NCBI GenBank assembly: GCA_035341015.1
Contig: DAOQUL010000010.1
Location: 1 to 64,000 of the forward strand
Source: JAKQIM01 sp029557965
GTDB lineage: Bacteria; Chloroflexota; Anaerolineae; Anaerolineales; UBA4823
Reading direction: 5' to 3'
Length of the DNA: 64,000 nucleotides
Part shown: positions 7,109 through 15,787 of the stretch, piece by piece
Position numbering within the stretch: position 1 is the first letter of the stretch
Layout of the letters: each line of letters begins with the position of its first letter
The notes under the pieces: generated by a model
Told to the model about the DNA's origin: nothing
Database searches by the model: none
What the model saw: only the letters and a program-made list of their open reading frames with translations
Translations under genes and position numbers: made by a program

Positions 7109-8977
7109 CTAGCTTTGAGAGAGCAGGAGGCGGTAGAGCGAACGCCTTGAAAGAATATCGGTGCTGATCATGCCTTTGACCTTGCCGTCTTCTACTACTG
7201 GCATGGCAGATATTTCGTGGTGTTCGAGCTTGCGAACCATGTCCAGGATCGAATCAGAGGGGGATGCGGTTATGACGCGTTGGGTCATGACCTTATCTAG
7301 CGTGGTTCCCTCAATTGGCCCTCGGGAGGCGGCTTGGGTGATATCCCAGTTGGTGATTACACCGGCCAATTCTTCTTGAGGGGTGACCACGGCCAGGATC
7401 GGGCAGCCAGTTTCTACCAAGAGACGTGCTGCATCGCGTACCGTTCCGCTGATGGGAATGGTCACGATCGATTCCATGATATTTTCGGCGGTGCGGACCA
7501 TCTCACGAGATGTGATGCGGCGAATGCTGATCTGTTCAGCAGCCTCGCAAGGCAGCATATCAGGGTCCGAAATCAGCAAGTCAACCAACTCGCGCATGTT
7601 GCGTCGGATGACTTCGTTGCGGGCTTTTTCGGCGGCTTGCAGGCGTTTGGCGGCCAGCTCCTCCAGCTCTGCGGCGTGTTCTTTCAACCAGTGTTCTACC
7701 GCCGGGCGATTGCCAAGCATCTCTTCGGGGATCGACAGGTGGGCCGGGGTCTTAATGATATTCTCTTGGGAGGCAAAGATTACGCCTCCTGAGTTAACCA
7801 GGTAATCGGTAACGATCAGGATGCCGCGCTGGCGGTATATTTCACGTTCCATGCGGCCGCGCGCAGCCTGGCGCGCCGGCTCTGGAGAGTAGGTGTTTGC
7901 TCCTTCGATGATCAACCCCCAATTGCCGATTCGATCTGTTGTTATCGAGGGATTTGACGTGGCTTCTGTATCGAGATAATTAGCGATTGGGGCTGCCGGG
8001 ATCACGCAAAAGGCTGATTCGCGCAGCAGGTCATCGGGATTATTGGAATACTTGGTGCCTGGTTTGCCCGCAGGCAGGTTGGCCAATTTCTGCAGATAGT
8101 GAGGGCGTGCAACGGTCTTCTGAGACTGCCGTAGTGCAAACAGCTCTTCTATGGGGAGCCCAGCGGGATGATACAAGTATCCTGTTTCATCACTAACCCC
8201 AACCACACGCGCCCCAGGCAGAAGCCTGGTTATCGCATGCCCGGCATGTGCACCAACTGCTCCAAAACCTTGCAAGATCACCGTGATATTGTCGGCCGTG
8301 GGGATATTGGCATTGGCAAATTGGGGCAAGGCTCGCAGGCGAGGCATTTCAGAAAGCAGGGCTTCAAGAGCGATGATCAACCCGCCACCAGCCGCACCAA
8401 GCTGATCAATACGGTTGCCGCCCATATCAGCCGGCTTCGACAATGCATTATCCAGGCCGTTTTCGATGGCGACGATCTTCATATCGGCATCATTGGTGCC
8501 TACATCAGGCCCTGGCAAATAGATATCGCGATAGCGGAAGAGTAGCCTGGCAAAGCGCTGGACGATCTCGGCATGTTGCTCGGGCGGCAGATTGGGGTCA
8601 GCAACGATGCCTGCTTTTCCACCACCATACGGTAGATCAGCGGCAGCATTTTTCAACGTCATACCGCGGGCCAGGTTGTGTACTGCCACGGGCGTAAGAT
8701 CGGGCAGCATGCGGATACCGCCCATCGATGGGCGGCCCATGGCCAGGTTATCCACCACCAGGTAACCGCCAATCTCCAAGGGCGATTCTTCATCCCACAG
8801 ACAGGCGACCAACTTGGGCCCCAGCCTATCCACCTCGATACCCAGCCGGGCCAGGCGGTCCACATCCATTGGCCCGAATTCCATGAAGCACATTCCATTT
8901 TCGCGCACCAGGCGATTTTTCCAGGTTCTTTCAGGCAGATGTTTGTGCAAGAAAGAATCCATTGCTTTTGGAATCAT
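7109..8977 (-). CDS. Glu/Leu/Phe/Val dehydrogenase fused to a C-terminal CBS-domain pair
   Basis: Residues ~1-450 are an amino-acid dehydrogenase of the ELFV family: MGGIRMLPD, the substrate/catalytic Lys segment LPYGGGKAGI (usually GGGKGGI), GPDVGTNDADM with the catalytic Asp, and a Rossmann domain with ILQGFGAVGAHAG. It should catalyse NAD(P)-linked reversible deamination of an amino acid to its 2-oxo acid. Whether Glu, Leu or Val is used cannot be read here. After a helical linker, residues ~490-622 form two CBS motifs (IMESIVTIPISGTVRDAARLL and VMTQRVITASPSDSILDMV), which normally bind adenosine nucleotides. This fusion is not the standard GDH architecture and suggests allosteric control by ATP/AMP/SAM. 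It is the last gene of the panB-unknown-dehydrogenase operon, 18 bases after its neighbour, and is closed by a strong terminator. Confidence 0.9.
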   Translation of the reverse strand: MIPKAMDSFLHKHLPERTWKNRLVRENGMCFMEFGPMDVDRLARLGIEVDRLGPKLVACLWDEESPLEIGGYLVVDNLAMGRPSMGGIRMLPDLTPVAVHNLARGMTLKNAAADLPYGGGKAGIVADPNLPPEQHAEIVQRFARLLFRYRDIYLPGPDVGTNDADMKIVAIENGLDNALSKPADMGGNRIDQLGAAGGGLIIALEALLSEMPRLRALPQFANANIPTADNITVILQGFGAVGAHAGHAITRLLPGARVVGVSDETGYLYHPAGLPIEELFALRQSQKTVARPHYLQKLANLPAGKPGTKYSNNPDDLLRESAFCVIPAAPIANYLDTEATSNPSITTDRIGNWGLIIEGANTYSPEPARQAARGRMEREIYRQRGILIVTDYLVNSGGVIFASQENIIKTPAHLSIPEEMLGNRPAVEHWLKEHAAELEELAAKRLQAAEKARNEVIRRNMRELVDLLISDPDMLPCEAAEQISIRRITSREMVRTAENIMESIVTIPISGTVRDAARLLVETGCPILAVVTPQEELAGVITNWDITQAASRGPIEGTTLDKVMTQRVITASPSDSILDMVRKLEHHEISAMPVVEDGKVKGMISTDILSRRSLYRLLLSQS

Positions 8978-8995
8978 ATTTGTCTCTTTTCCTTG

Positions 8996-10261
8996 TTATC
9001 TATGTAGGTTTTCGGCTGCCACGAAGGATAGTCCGCGTTCAGTAAGAGCCCAGGCGGTATTGTTGCAGGCATCGAACTTATCTAAGAAATTGGTCTGCAT
9101 GTGGCCCATATCACCGGTCTCAATCACCTCTGTTTTGTCGCGGAAGTAGTCCAGGATGTCGGATGGATGGCTGCGGGCGCTGTCTACCTCTGGGTCGCCG
9201 CCTTCGTGCTTGGCTGAGATATTGGCCACGTGATCTGCCACTTCAACCAGTTCTGAGCGGCGGATATAGGGCTGCCGGACGATGCTTTTCCAGGTTTCGG
9301 TGATGTGATGCTCGAAACGTACGACTTCTTCAAAGCCTAGCTGCTTGCGGAACTGGGCAGTGATTTCGAGCGTTTCATTGTTGACTGAGTTGCTCCAGTT
9401 AAATCCAATCAATGGGCACGTGCCATCGTCGCGCGAGAAGAGCTTGGCACCCAGCAGGGTCCATAAACCAGCGTAGGGATTGTCGTTGCCCATAAAGACT
9501 GAAATCTTGAATTCGATATCTACGCCGATGCTGTGCAAGAGATAACCTAACAAAACTGTGCCAGGGTTGACGTTCAGTACCTGGCGCACGCCGTAGTTGG
9601 TGTAGAAATACAGGTATTCATCCAGCCATTTTAGTGGGTAGTGGTTGGGCTGTCCAACGCCGCCAAAATACCCGGTAATGGTTGCCGGACCACCCAGGTG
9701 TACGTTGGAACCGTCGGTACCTTTGGTATCCAGGGTTTCTACATAACTAGCGCCAATGATTTGCATTGCGGCTGCAAAGGCAGGCAGGTCTCCATCTGCT
9801 TCCTGTTCTTTCATCTTGCGCACCTTGATGAAGCGTCCAGGCATGAGTGATCCCTGTTCGATGGCCCGTTTGGCGGCAGCAATGACCCAAGGGAAATATT
9901 GGCAGGCGCTGACTTCTAGCGTAACGGCAAACTCGTCGTTGAAAGTTGTTGTGTCGGCCTTGGCCCCAAGCACCTTTTGACGGTAATCGCTGATGCTGAT
10001 AAAGGCGCCGTTCTGGCACTGCTCTTCCAGCCACTTGAGATCAGCCAGGTATTTTGGCCGGGTAGCTTCAACCTTTTTGAGAAGCGCTGGCAGTTGGCGA
10101 GCCGCTGCAGCTTTTTGATTGATCTCCTCTGGGGTGCCATATTTCGCAACTACAGCCAAGAAATCATTGACCACTTTGGTATCAGGGTTCAGCAGAACCT
10201 GGTTGATCGCATCCAGCCGGTCGGATGAGATTTTGAGACGTTGGCGAATATCGCTGTTCAT
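8996..10261 (-). CDS. Unrecognised 421-residue cytoplasmic protein between PanB and the dehydrogenase
   Basis: I do not recognise this family. No signal peptide or membrane helices are seen. The N-terminal ~110 residues are helical and charged; the rest alternates strands and helices, as in an alpha/beta barrel. Dense, probably conserved segments are LEVSACQYFPWVIAAAKRAI, TKGTDGSNVHLGGPATITGY, FGGVGQPNHYPLKWLDEYL and VNPGTVLLGYLLHSIGVDIE. Several His, Asp and Asn in the middle could form an active site. The start at ATG 10261 has AGGAG 7 bases upstream. Gaps of 12 bases to panB and 18 to the dehydrogenase gene show a tight operon, so an enzyme acting on a 2-oxo acid or amino acid is a reasonable guess, but only a guess. 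Confidence 0.85.
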   Translation of the reverse strand: MNSDIRQRLKISSDRLDAINQVLLNPDTKVVNDFLAVVAKYGTPEEINQKAAAARQLPALLKKVEATRPKYLADLKWLEEQCQNGAFISISDYRQKVLGAKADTTTFNDEFAVTLEVSACQYFPWVIAAAKRAIEQGSLMPGRFIKVRKMKEQEADGDLPAFAAAMQIIGASYVETLDTKGTDGSNVHLGGPATITGYFGGVGQPNHYPLKWLDEYLYFYTNYGVRQVLNVNPGTVLLGYLLHSIGVDIEFKISVFMGNDNPYAGLWTLLGAKLFSRDDGTCPLIGFNWSNSVNNETLEITAQFRKQLGFEEVVRFEHHITETWKSIVRQPYIRRSELVEVADHVANISAKHEGGDPEVDSARSHPSDILDYFRDKTEVIETGDMGHMQTNFLDKFDACNNTAWALTERGLSFVAAENLHR

Positions 10262-10273
10262 TTTTCGGCTCCT

Positions 10274-11128
10274 TTAATCGAGCATGCTCAATAGCTCGTC
10301 GTACTCTTCATCAGGCATGGTGAACCAGTTTTCGGGTTGGGGGAAGGAGTGATCGGTTACTTCTTGGGCATATTGTTTCAGGCCATTCAAAATCACTTCG
10401 CCAGCGTTCCCAAACTGCTTGGCCATGCGCGGTTTGAAGCGCGGGTATAAACCAAACATGTCATGGTAGATCAACAATTGTCCGTGAGCATGGGGGCCTG
10501 AGCCAAGGCTCATGATAATGCAGTTTTCGGCACGTTCGGTGATCAGCTTGCATAAGCGATCGGGAACCATTTCCAACAAGATCATAAACGCCCCGGCTTG
10601 TTCAAGTGCCTTTGCGTCGTCAACAATTTTCTTGGCCTGGGCTGCTCCCTTGCCTTGTACGCGGAATCCGCCCAAAGAGCTGACGCTTTGTGGGGTCAAA
10701 CCCAGGTGCCCTACAGCCGGAATGCCAGCTCGGACAATGCCCTGGATGCGATCTGCCATTTCTGCGCCACCCTCCAGCTTGATTGAATCACAGCCAGCCT
10801 CGGCCATGAAACGTCCTGCGTTACGGATGGCGGTCTCAACGCTGGGTTGGTAGCTCATGTAGGGCATGTCTCCCACCAGCCATACATTGGGCGCTCCGCG
10901 CCGCACAGCCTGTGAATGGCGGATCATGTCCTCCATGGTGACCGGCAGTGTGCTCTCATAACCTAACATCGTCATACCCAGGCTGTCGCCAACGAGAATA
11001 ACATCGATACCTGCTTCTTCTTGCAAATACGCGGTGGGGTAATCGTAACAGGTCAACCAGGTGATTTGTTCACCTTCGGCAACTTTCTTGAAAAGCCTGG
11101 GGAGTGTCATTTTCTTGCGTTCAGTCAT
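10274..11128 (-). CDS. panB: 3-methyl-2-oxobutanoate hydroxymethyltransferase (KPHMT) family
   Basis: The family makes ketopantoate from 2-oxoisovalerate and methylene-tetrahydrofolate, the first step of pantothenate synthesis. Hallmarks are VILVGDSLGMTMLGYESTL (metal Asp and substrate loop), DMPYMSYQ, KLEGG, GHLGLTPQSV, LEMVP with the catalytic Glu, and HDMFGLYPRFKPRM. Length 284 is slightly long but typical. The segment GSGPHAHGQLLIYHD differs from the usual GIGAG...CDGQVLV, so the active site is not wholly canonical. The SD is AGGAGG 5 bases before ATG 11128. It heads an operon with an unknown protein and an ELFV dehydrogenase. Because valine deamination yields 2-oxoisovalerate, the dehydrogenase could feed this enzyme; that link is inference. 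Confidence 0.88.
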   Translation of the reverse strand: MTERKKMTLPRLFKKVAEGEQITWLTCYDYPTAYLQEEAGIDVILVGDSLGMTMLGYESTLPVTMEDMIRHSQAVRRGAPNVWLVGDMPYMSYQPSVETAIRNAGRFMAEAGCDSIKLEGGAEMADRIQGIVRAGIPAVGHLGLTPQSVSSLGGFRVQGKGAAQAKKIVDDAKALEQAGAFMILLEMVPDRLCKLITERAENCIIMSLGSGPHAHGQLLIYHDMFGLYPRFKPRMAKQFGNAGEVILNGLKQYAQEVTDHSFPQPENWFTMPDEEYDELLSMLD

Positions 11129-11215
11129 TGCGTCCTCCTAAAGATTTTTGAACAGGTCGATTGTTGCAGACGAGGTGGAGCAGGATGGTAAATATTCAGT
11201 TGTTTTTTGTGTTTC

Positions 11216-13009
11216 CTAATCGACGGTCAGGGTTTTGCTTAAGTTGCGTGGGAAATCGGGATCATAACCACGTGCGATGCTGAGACGGTAAGACAGCATT
11301 TGTAAGGGCAAAATGGCTGTAATGGGGTTGAATAACTGGCCGGACTGTGGCAGAACGATCAAGTCGGTGGCGTTGGCGCGCAGCCGGGCATCTTCTTCGC
11401 CGATGGCAATTGCCCGTGCGCCTCGGCAAGTTACCTCATTGATCCCACTGACGATCAAGGATATGTCACCGGGGCCGGCAACAAACAAGATCGGATATCC
11501 TTCTTGGACTGCCGACAGGGGGCCGTGTTTGAACTCGGTGGACAGCATCCCTTCGCAATGAGCGTAAGTCACCTCTTTAAGTTTTAATGCACCTTCCAGG
11601 GCAATTGGATAGGTAGAACCGTATCCCAGGCAGTACATGTCGTCCCATCCTGACAGGTGATTCTCCAGGCGAGCTATTTGCGGTTCTACGACAGCCAGGG
11701 TGTGTTCCATAAGATCGGGCAAGCCGGCCAGGCTGGTGGCAGGAACGTTACCCATCTGAAGAGCTAGATAAAGAAAAGCTACAAGTTGATTGGTGAAGGT
11801 TTTTGTGGCTGGCACGCTAATTTCGTAACCACAAGCCAGGGGAAGATAGCGTTCTGCTGCTACTCCAATGGAAGAGCCGACCACGTTTACCAGGCTGAGC
11901 GTTCCCATGCCTTTGCGCTGTGACATTTCCAGGGCGTTGATCACATCTTTGGTTTCGCCGCTCTGGCTTACAAAAACGCCGACATCCTGGGCGTTAAGGG
12001 TTGGCCCATATTGGACCATGAACTGGGGCGCTAACACAGGGATGGCAGGGCGCCCGGCAAGGCATGCCAGGTAGATGGCGCCCATCATGCAGGCATGGTA
12101 GCTGGTGCCGCAACCTACCAGGTACAGATGGCGGGCTGATGCCATCCGCTCGACCATGGGCAATACGTTGGGAGAGTCTTCAAGTAGACGAATCAGTTCA
12201 CCAGCCACGGTCGGCTGTTCGTGTATTTCTTTGAGCATGAAGTGAGGATATCCACCCTTTTGCGCCGATTCCATGCTGTCGGTAATGATCTCAACCTCTC
12301 GTTCCACCAGGCTGCCATCTTCTACTCGCCGGATCTCAACCTCACTTGCGCTGAGGATGATAATTTCGCCATCTTGAACGCGCATAATCCGGCGGGTGAT
12401 GGGAAGGATAGACGGCAAATCAGATGAAACACAATTTGCACCGTCGGCCAGCCCAGCTACCAGGCCTGATCCTTTTTTGAAGGCGTATAACTTGTCTTCA
12501 CCAACGCGGCCAATCACAAACGCATAATCGCCAGCCAGGTCTTTGTAAGCAAGGCGGATGGCTTCAACAAAATCGTGACCGCGGTTGACATAGCGCTCAA
12601 CTGCGTGGACACAAGTTTCGCCATCGTTCGATGAACGAACCACCATGCCTTCTGCGATAAACTGCTTGCGAAGCTCAACGTTGTTGACAACGTTCCCGTT
12701 ATGAGCGCCAACCATATCGCCATCTGAATCAATATGTGGTTGGGCATTGATTTGCGACGGGTTGCCAAAAGTTGCCCAGCGCAGTTGTACAATGCCCCTG
12801 CTGCCGGTCATCTCGTCGAATTTCAGGCGGGCAGCCACTTCGTCAACCCTCCCAACGTCCTTGCGGAGCGTTATTTCGTCGCTATTCTTGTGGAGCGTAG
12901 CGCAGCCTACCGAATCGTAGCCTCTATAAGACAGCCTTCGCCCTGCTTCGACAAGGATAGGCCCCAGTTGTTCTTCTTCTTTTGTGACAATGCCGAAAAT
13001 TCCACACAT
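11216..13009 (-). CDS. glmS: Glutamine-fructose-6-phosphate aminotransferase (isomerizing)
   Basis: Produces glucosamine 6-phosphate from fructose 6-phosphate and glutamine, the entry to cell-wall and glycan amino sugars. The N-terminal nucleophile hydrolase domain begins MCGIFGIV with Cys2 as nucleophile, followed by the SYRGYDS motif. The C-terminal half has two SIS domains (LVGCGTSYHA, VFVSQSGETKD, GYGSTYPIALEGALKLKE, EFKHGP) and ends in the usual PRNL(S)K..TV tail. Start M13009 is fixed because Cys2 must follow the initiator Met and GAGGT lies 4 bases upstream; an upstream in-frame ATG at 13105 would bury the nucleophile. Length is 597. No glmS ribozyme is visible in the leader, but a long palindrome sits at 13092-13119. 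Confidence 0.96.
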   Translation of the reverse strand: MCGIFGIVTKEEEQLGPILVEAGRRLSYRGYDSVGCATLHKNSDEITLRKDVGRVDEVAARLKFDEMTGSRGIVQLRWATFGNPSQINAQPHIDSDGDMVGAHNGNVVNNVELRKQFIAEGMVVRSSNDGETCVHAVERYVNRGHDFVEAIRLAYKDLAGDYAFVIGRVGEDKLYAFKKGSGLVAGLADGANCVSSDLPSILPITRRIMRVQDGEIIILSASEVEIRRVEDGSLVEREVEIITDSMESAQKGGYPHFMLKEIHEQPTVAGELIRLLEDSPNVLPMVERMASARHLYLVGCGTSYHACMMGAIYLACLAGRPAIPVLAPQFMVQYGPTLNAQDVGVFVSQSGETKDVINALEMSQRKGMGTLSLVNVVGSSIGVAAERYLPLACGYEISVPATKTFTNQLVAFLYLALQMGNVPATSLAGLPDLMEHTLAVVEPQIARLENHLSGWDDMYCLGYGSTYPIALEGALKLKEVTYAHCEGMLSTEFKHGPLSAVQEGYPILFVAGPGDISLIVSGINEVTCRGARAIAIGEEDARLRANATDLIVLPQSGQLFNPITAILPLQMLSYRLSIARGYDPDFPRNLSKTLTVD

Positions 13010-13091
13010 ATTGACCTCGTGGCAATGATGTAATCTTATTTTCCTAACGATACTCGAAACCGTAGGGAAATTCCAGTAACGACTTACCCTT

Positions 13092-13119
13092 TTTGTCATG
13101 GACATTTGTCCATGACAAA
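13092..13119. promoter_or_regulatory. 13-bp palindrome upstream of glmS (operator or hairpin)
   Basis: TTTGTCATGGACA (13092-13104) is followed after TT by its exact inverse (13107-13119). On the minus strand it lies just downstream of a TATAAT (13121-13126) and about 80 bases before the glmS start, a position expected for a repressor operator or a leader hairpin. There is no T-run. Confidence 0.5.
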
Positions 13120-13143
13120 TATTATATTCATGTTATCAATTAA

Positions 13144-13191
13144 AAAATACAGGTGAAGTGGTGCGTTTCCGCTTCACTTCACCTGTATTTT
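13144..13191 (-). terminator. Rho-independent terminator of the ferredoxin gene
   Basis: A perfect 17-bp stem (13144-13160 with 13175-13191, loop of 14) ends in TTTTTTAATT on the minus strand, about 25 bases after the ferredoxin stop. It separates ferredoxin transcription from glmS. Confidence 0.93.
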
Positions 13192-13216
13192 CGGAATCAT
13201 TTAGAAGATATCGGCT

Positions 13217-13402
13217 TTAGGCCTTGATGATGCATTCGACCGGGCACACCGAGACACACTGCGGGGTGTCGAAGTGGCCAACGCACTCAACGCACGTGTT
13301 GGGGTCGATCACATAGATATCGCCTTCGCTGATGGATTCGGTTGGGCACTCGGGCAAGCAGGCGCCGCAAGCGATGCATTCTTCAGTGATTTTCATTGCC
13401 AT
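13217..13402 (-). CDS. 2[4Fe-4S] ferredoxin
   Basis: A 61-residue soluble electron carrier. The first cluster motif is CIACGACLPECP. The second is CVECVGHFDTPQCVSVCP, with the longer spacing between its second and third Cys found in Allochromatium/YfhL-type ferredoxins, which tend to have low potential. The SD GGAGAA lies 6 bases before the first ATG (13402); ATG at codon 3 is an alternative. It has its own strong terminator, so it is probably monocistronic. The redox partner cannot be deduced from the neighbours. Confidence 0.93.
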   Translation of the reverse strand: MAMKITEECIACGACLPECPTESISEGDIYVIDPNTCVECVGHFDTPQCVSVCPVECIIKA

Positions 13403-13519
13403 GGTTAATTCTCCTATTTACTAATCTTTGAAACACCTGGTTACTATTTTATCTCGTTACCGCATGTGTGTATAGGTTAATCAATCTGTTCAGATGCGTC
13501 AAATGACAAACATCACATT

Positions 13520-14722
13520 TTATGGTTTCGTTTCGTCACGGGTTCCATAGCGCGCTTCCAGCTCGCTGCCCCGCTTGATCGCTGTGTTGCCATAACGCTG
13601 GCGAACAGCATCAATCGCCGCCTGTAAATTATGCGGTTCGGTAGATGCTTGCTGCCATAAGCTCAACTGCCGGGTTTGGTTTTGCAGGTTGCCGGCCCCA
13701 ACACCCAGCAGGCGAACGGATTGTCCGGGTTTGTGAGCCTTCTCAAAGAGTGCAAGCGCGGCCTGGAATATCTCTTCATCCAAATTGCCGGGTTGGGGCA
13801 GTGTCACCTGGCGTGTGATGGTGCTGAAGTCGGCCCAGCGCAGCTTGATCTTGATGGTGGCGCTGTAAAGGCCCTCTTTCCGCAAGCGTTGGGCAACCCT
13901 GGCTGCAAGTGTGCGCAGGGTTTGCTTTAATACCTGTTGATCGCTTATGTCATGGGCATAGGTGGTTTCTTGGCTGATGGACTTCGCATTGTGTTCTGTG
14001 ATGATGGGGCTTTCATCAACTCCTTGTGCTCTGATGCTCAGTTCTGTGCCAAGCTTGCCAAAACGTTTTTCAAGGTCCTCTTTGGGCCAGCGCACAATAT
14101 CGCCAATCGTGTGGATGCCTAATTCTGCCAACCGTGAAGCAGTTTTGGGGCCGATTCCCCATAAGGCAATCGTTGGTAATGGGGCTAAAAAAGCCGCCTC
14201 TTGTCCTGGCGGAACGATGGTGATGGCATTAGGTGGCGTGCCGCCCCGGTGGAGAGCTTTACCAACATCCGTGGCGATCTTGGCAGTTAGTTTATTGGTT
14301 GCACCTCCCAGCGAACAAGGCAGTCCAAGCTGGTGCAGGATTGTCTTTTGGAGGTGCTGGGCCATATCGAGGCTGGCATCTGGTAAGTCGCTGACATCTA
14401 AAAAGGCCTCATCAATTGAGAGTTGTTCAACTAATGGCGTCAGGTTGAACAAATGCTGCATTACCTGGCGAGATACTTCTCCGTAAGTATGATGACGAGA
14501 AGGCACAATGACCAGTTTAGGTACAAGCTGAACAGCTCGAGCCATTGGCATTGCCGATCGAACGCCATGCTGCCTGGCAGCATAGGAGCAGGATGCCACC
14601 ACGCCGCGTTCATCGGGCATTCCTCCTACTGCAAATGGGATGCCGCGTAGAGATGGATCGTGGAGCTCTTCAACAGAACAGAAGAAGGCGTCTAAATCCA
14701 GATGCAGGATCTTGCGAGGCAT
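13520..14722 (-). CDS. dinB: DNA polymerase IV (Y-family translesion polymerase)
   Basis: The palm motifs are at the N-terminus, HLDLDAFFCSVEEL (Asp9 metal ligand), and LSIDEAFLDVS near residue 103 (second carboxylate pair). Between them SYAARQHGVRSAMPMARA is the fingers signature. An HhH region (LWGIGPKTASRLAELGI) and a little-finger domain with QETTYAHDI and VRLLGVG follow. Length 400 is typical of DinB/Dpo4. It bypasses lesions with low fidelity. No SOS box was recognised upstream. It is 9 bases downstream of the GyrA-like pinwheel gene and probably co-transcribed with it. Confidence 0.94.
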   Translation of the reverse strand: MPRKILHLDLDAFFCSVEELHDPSLRGIPFAVGGMPDERGVVASCSYAARQHGVRSAMPMARAVQLVPKLVIVPSRHHTYGEVSRQVMQHLFNLTPLVEQLSIDEAFLDVSDLPDASLDMAQHLQKTILHQLGLPCSLGGATNKLTAKIATDVGKALHRGGTPPNAITIVPPGQEAAFLAPLPTIALWGIGPKTASRLAELGIHTIGDIVRWPKEDLEKRFGKLGTELSIRAQGVDESPIITEHNAKSISQETTYAHDISDQQVLKQTLRTLAARVAQRLRKEGLYSATIKIKLRWADFSTITRQVTLPQPGNLDEEIFQAALALFEKAHKPGQSVRLLGVGAGNLQNQTRQLSLWQQASTEPHNLQAAIDAVRQRYGNTAIKRGSELEARYGTRDETKP

Positions 14723-14731
14723 AGGCTTTCT

Positions 14732-15778
14732 TTAGCACTGAGAAATAGCAACTGCCACAACCGTGTCGGCGCGTAAGGCCATGCAGTTGACTCCTTGTAC
14801 AACACCTTCTTTTACCGGGATCTCGTTTGCTCTGAAGCGGATGATCTTTGAAAGGCGTGAGATCAAGAAGATATCATCGTTGTTCGCCAATGTGATAGCA
14901 GAGATTAACGAAGTGGTATTCATGGCGATCTTACCGCTGCCACCGGTCGATTTGTTGGGCGCAAAGCCAGCCATGAGCCGGATAGTACCTCGGCCAACCG
15001 CGTCGATAAGCAAGACCTGGCTTTCGGGTTGGACAGCGGCGATGGCCACCACTTCGTCGTCGGCTTCTAGCCGGATGCCTTGCCCGCCTTGGGGTGGAAT
15101 TAGCTTTTCTGAGAAGCGTATGGCGCGGCCGTTTCGAGTGGCGACGAACAAATCGTCATCTCCTCCGGTCAGGCAGGCTGCCGCCAGTGGCCCAAACTGT
15201 GCCAGGTTGAACATGCTGGCGCCAGCTTTCATATGCTCACCGAAAACGTGGAACCGCAGATAGCGTACCATCCCTCGCTGGCTGACTAAAGCAATGGCTC
15301 CCTTGGCCTGGAACGGTAATATGGCGACAGGTTTTTCAGCTGCTTCAAGGGTGACCTTGGGTTTAAGCGTTTGTCCCCGCTCGCGCACACTGGCCTCGGT
15401 TAAAAAGTTCACTGGCAGACGAAAAGCACGCGCCTGGTCTGTGAACAAAATCACGCTTTGGCTTTCATCTGCTGCGCATAGGCACGCAGGAGCGTCTTCG
15501 TCAGAGATGTCCAGGTCAAACACTCCCATACCGCCGCGCCGTTGGCGGGCATAAAGATGCCTGGGGGTGCGTTTGGCCACGCCGAGTGCGCTGATGGCCA
15601 GGATGTTCGTGGTTGTGGGGGGCTCGTTTGGAGAGAGTTCTTCTGTATCTGTGACGGTTTCTTCCAAATTCGCTTGATCCAGCCCGCGATAACGATCAAG
15701 TTCTGCTTCTAGAGATTCGATATATGTGCGTATTTCGGGGGCAATGTTGTTAAGGTCTGGGCGCTCGGATTTCATCAT
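14732..15778 (-). CDS. Stand-alone GyrA/ParC C-terminal beta-pinwheel protein
   Basis: The 348-residue protein has a short helical N-terminus (residues ~1-60, IAPEIRTYIESLEAELDRYR) and then six repeats of the GyrA C-terminal blade type (such as ILFTDQARAFRLPVNFL, IALVSQRGMVRYLRF, FVATRNGRAIRFSE, VLLIDAVGRGTIRLM, IFLISRLSKIIRFRANEIP). The first blade carries QRRGGMG, a one-residue variant (Lys to Met) of the GyrA-box QRRGGKG that lets gyrase wrap DNA. The breakage-reunion domain with the active Tyr is missing altogether, so it cannot cut DNA. It may wrap DNA by itself or modulate gyrase or topo IV. It is co-directional with dinB (9-base gap) and follows the ABC operon. Confidence 0.87.
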   Translation of the reverse strand: MMKSERPDLNNIAPEIRTYIESLEAELDRYRGLDQANLEETVTDTEELSPNEPPTTTNILAISALGVAKRTPRHLYARQRRGGMGVFDLDISDEDAPACLCAADESQSVILFTDQARAFRLPVNFLTEASVRERGQTLKPKVTLEAAEKPVAILPFQAKGAIALVSQRGMVRYLRFHVFGEHMKAGASMFNLAQFGPLAAACLTGGDDDLFVATRNGRAIRFSEKLIPPQGGQGIRLEADDEVVAIAAVQPESQVLLIDAVGRGTIRLMAGFAPNKSTGGSGKIAMNTTSLISAITLANNDDIFLISRLSKIIRFRANEIPVKEGVVQGVNCMALRADTVVAVAISQC

Positions 15779-15787
15779 GCGTTCCTT

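Noticed and set aside
13012..13105. A GlmS N-terminal extension
   Set aside because: It would place the nucleophile Cys inside the chain; GlmS requires Cys2 right after the initiator Met.
13009..13220. glmS ribozyme or amino-sugar riboswitch upstream of glmS
   Set aside because: No ribozyme core is visible. Only a palindrome and the ferredoxin terminator lie there.
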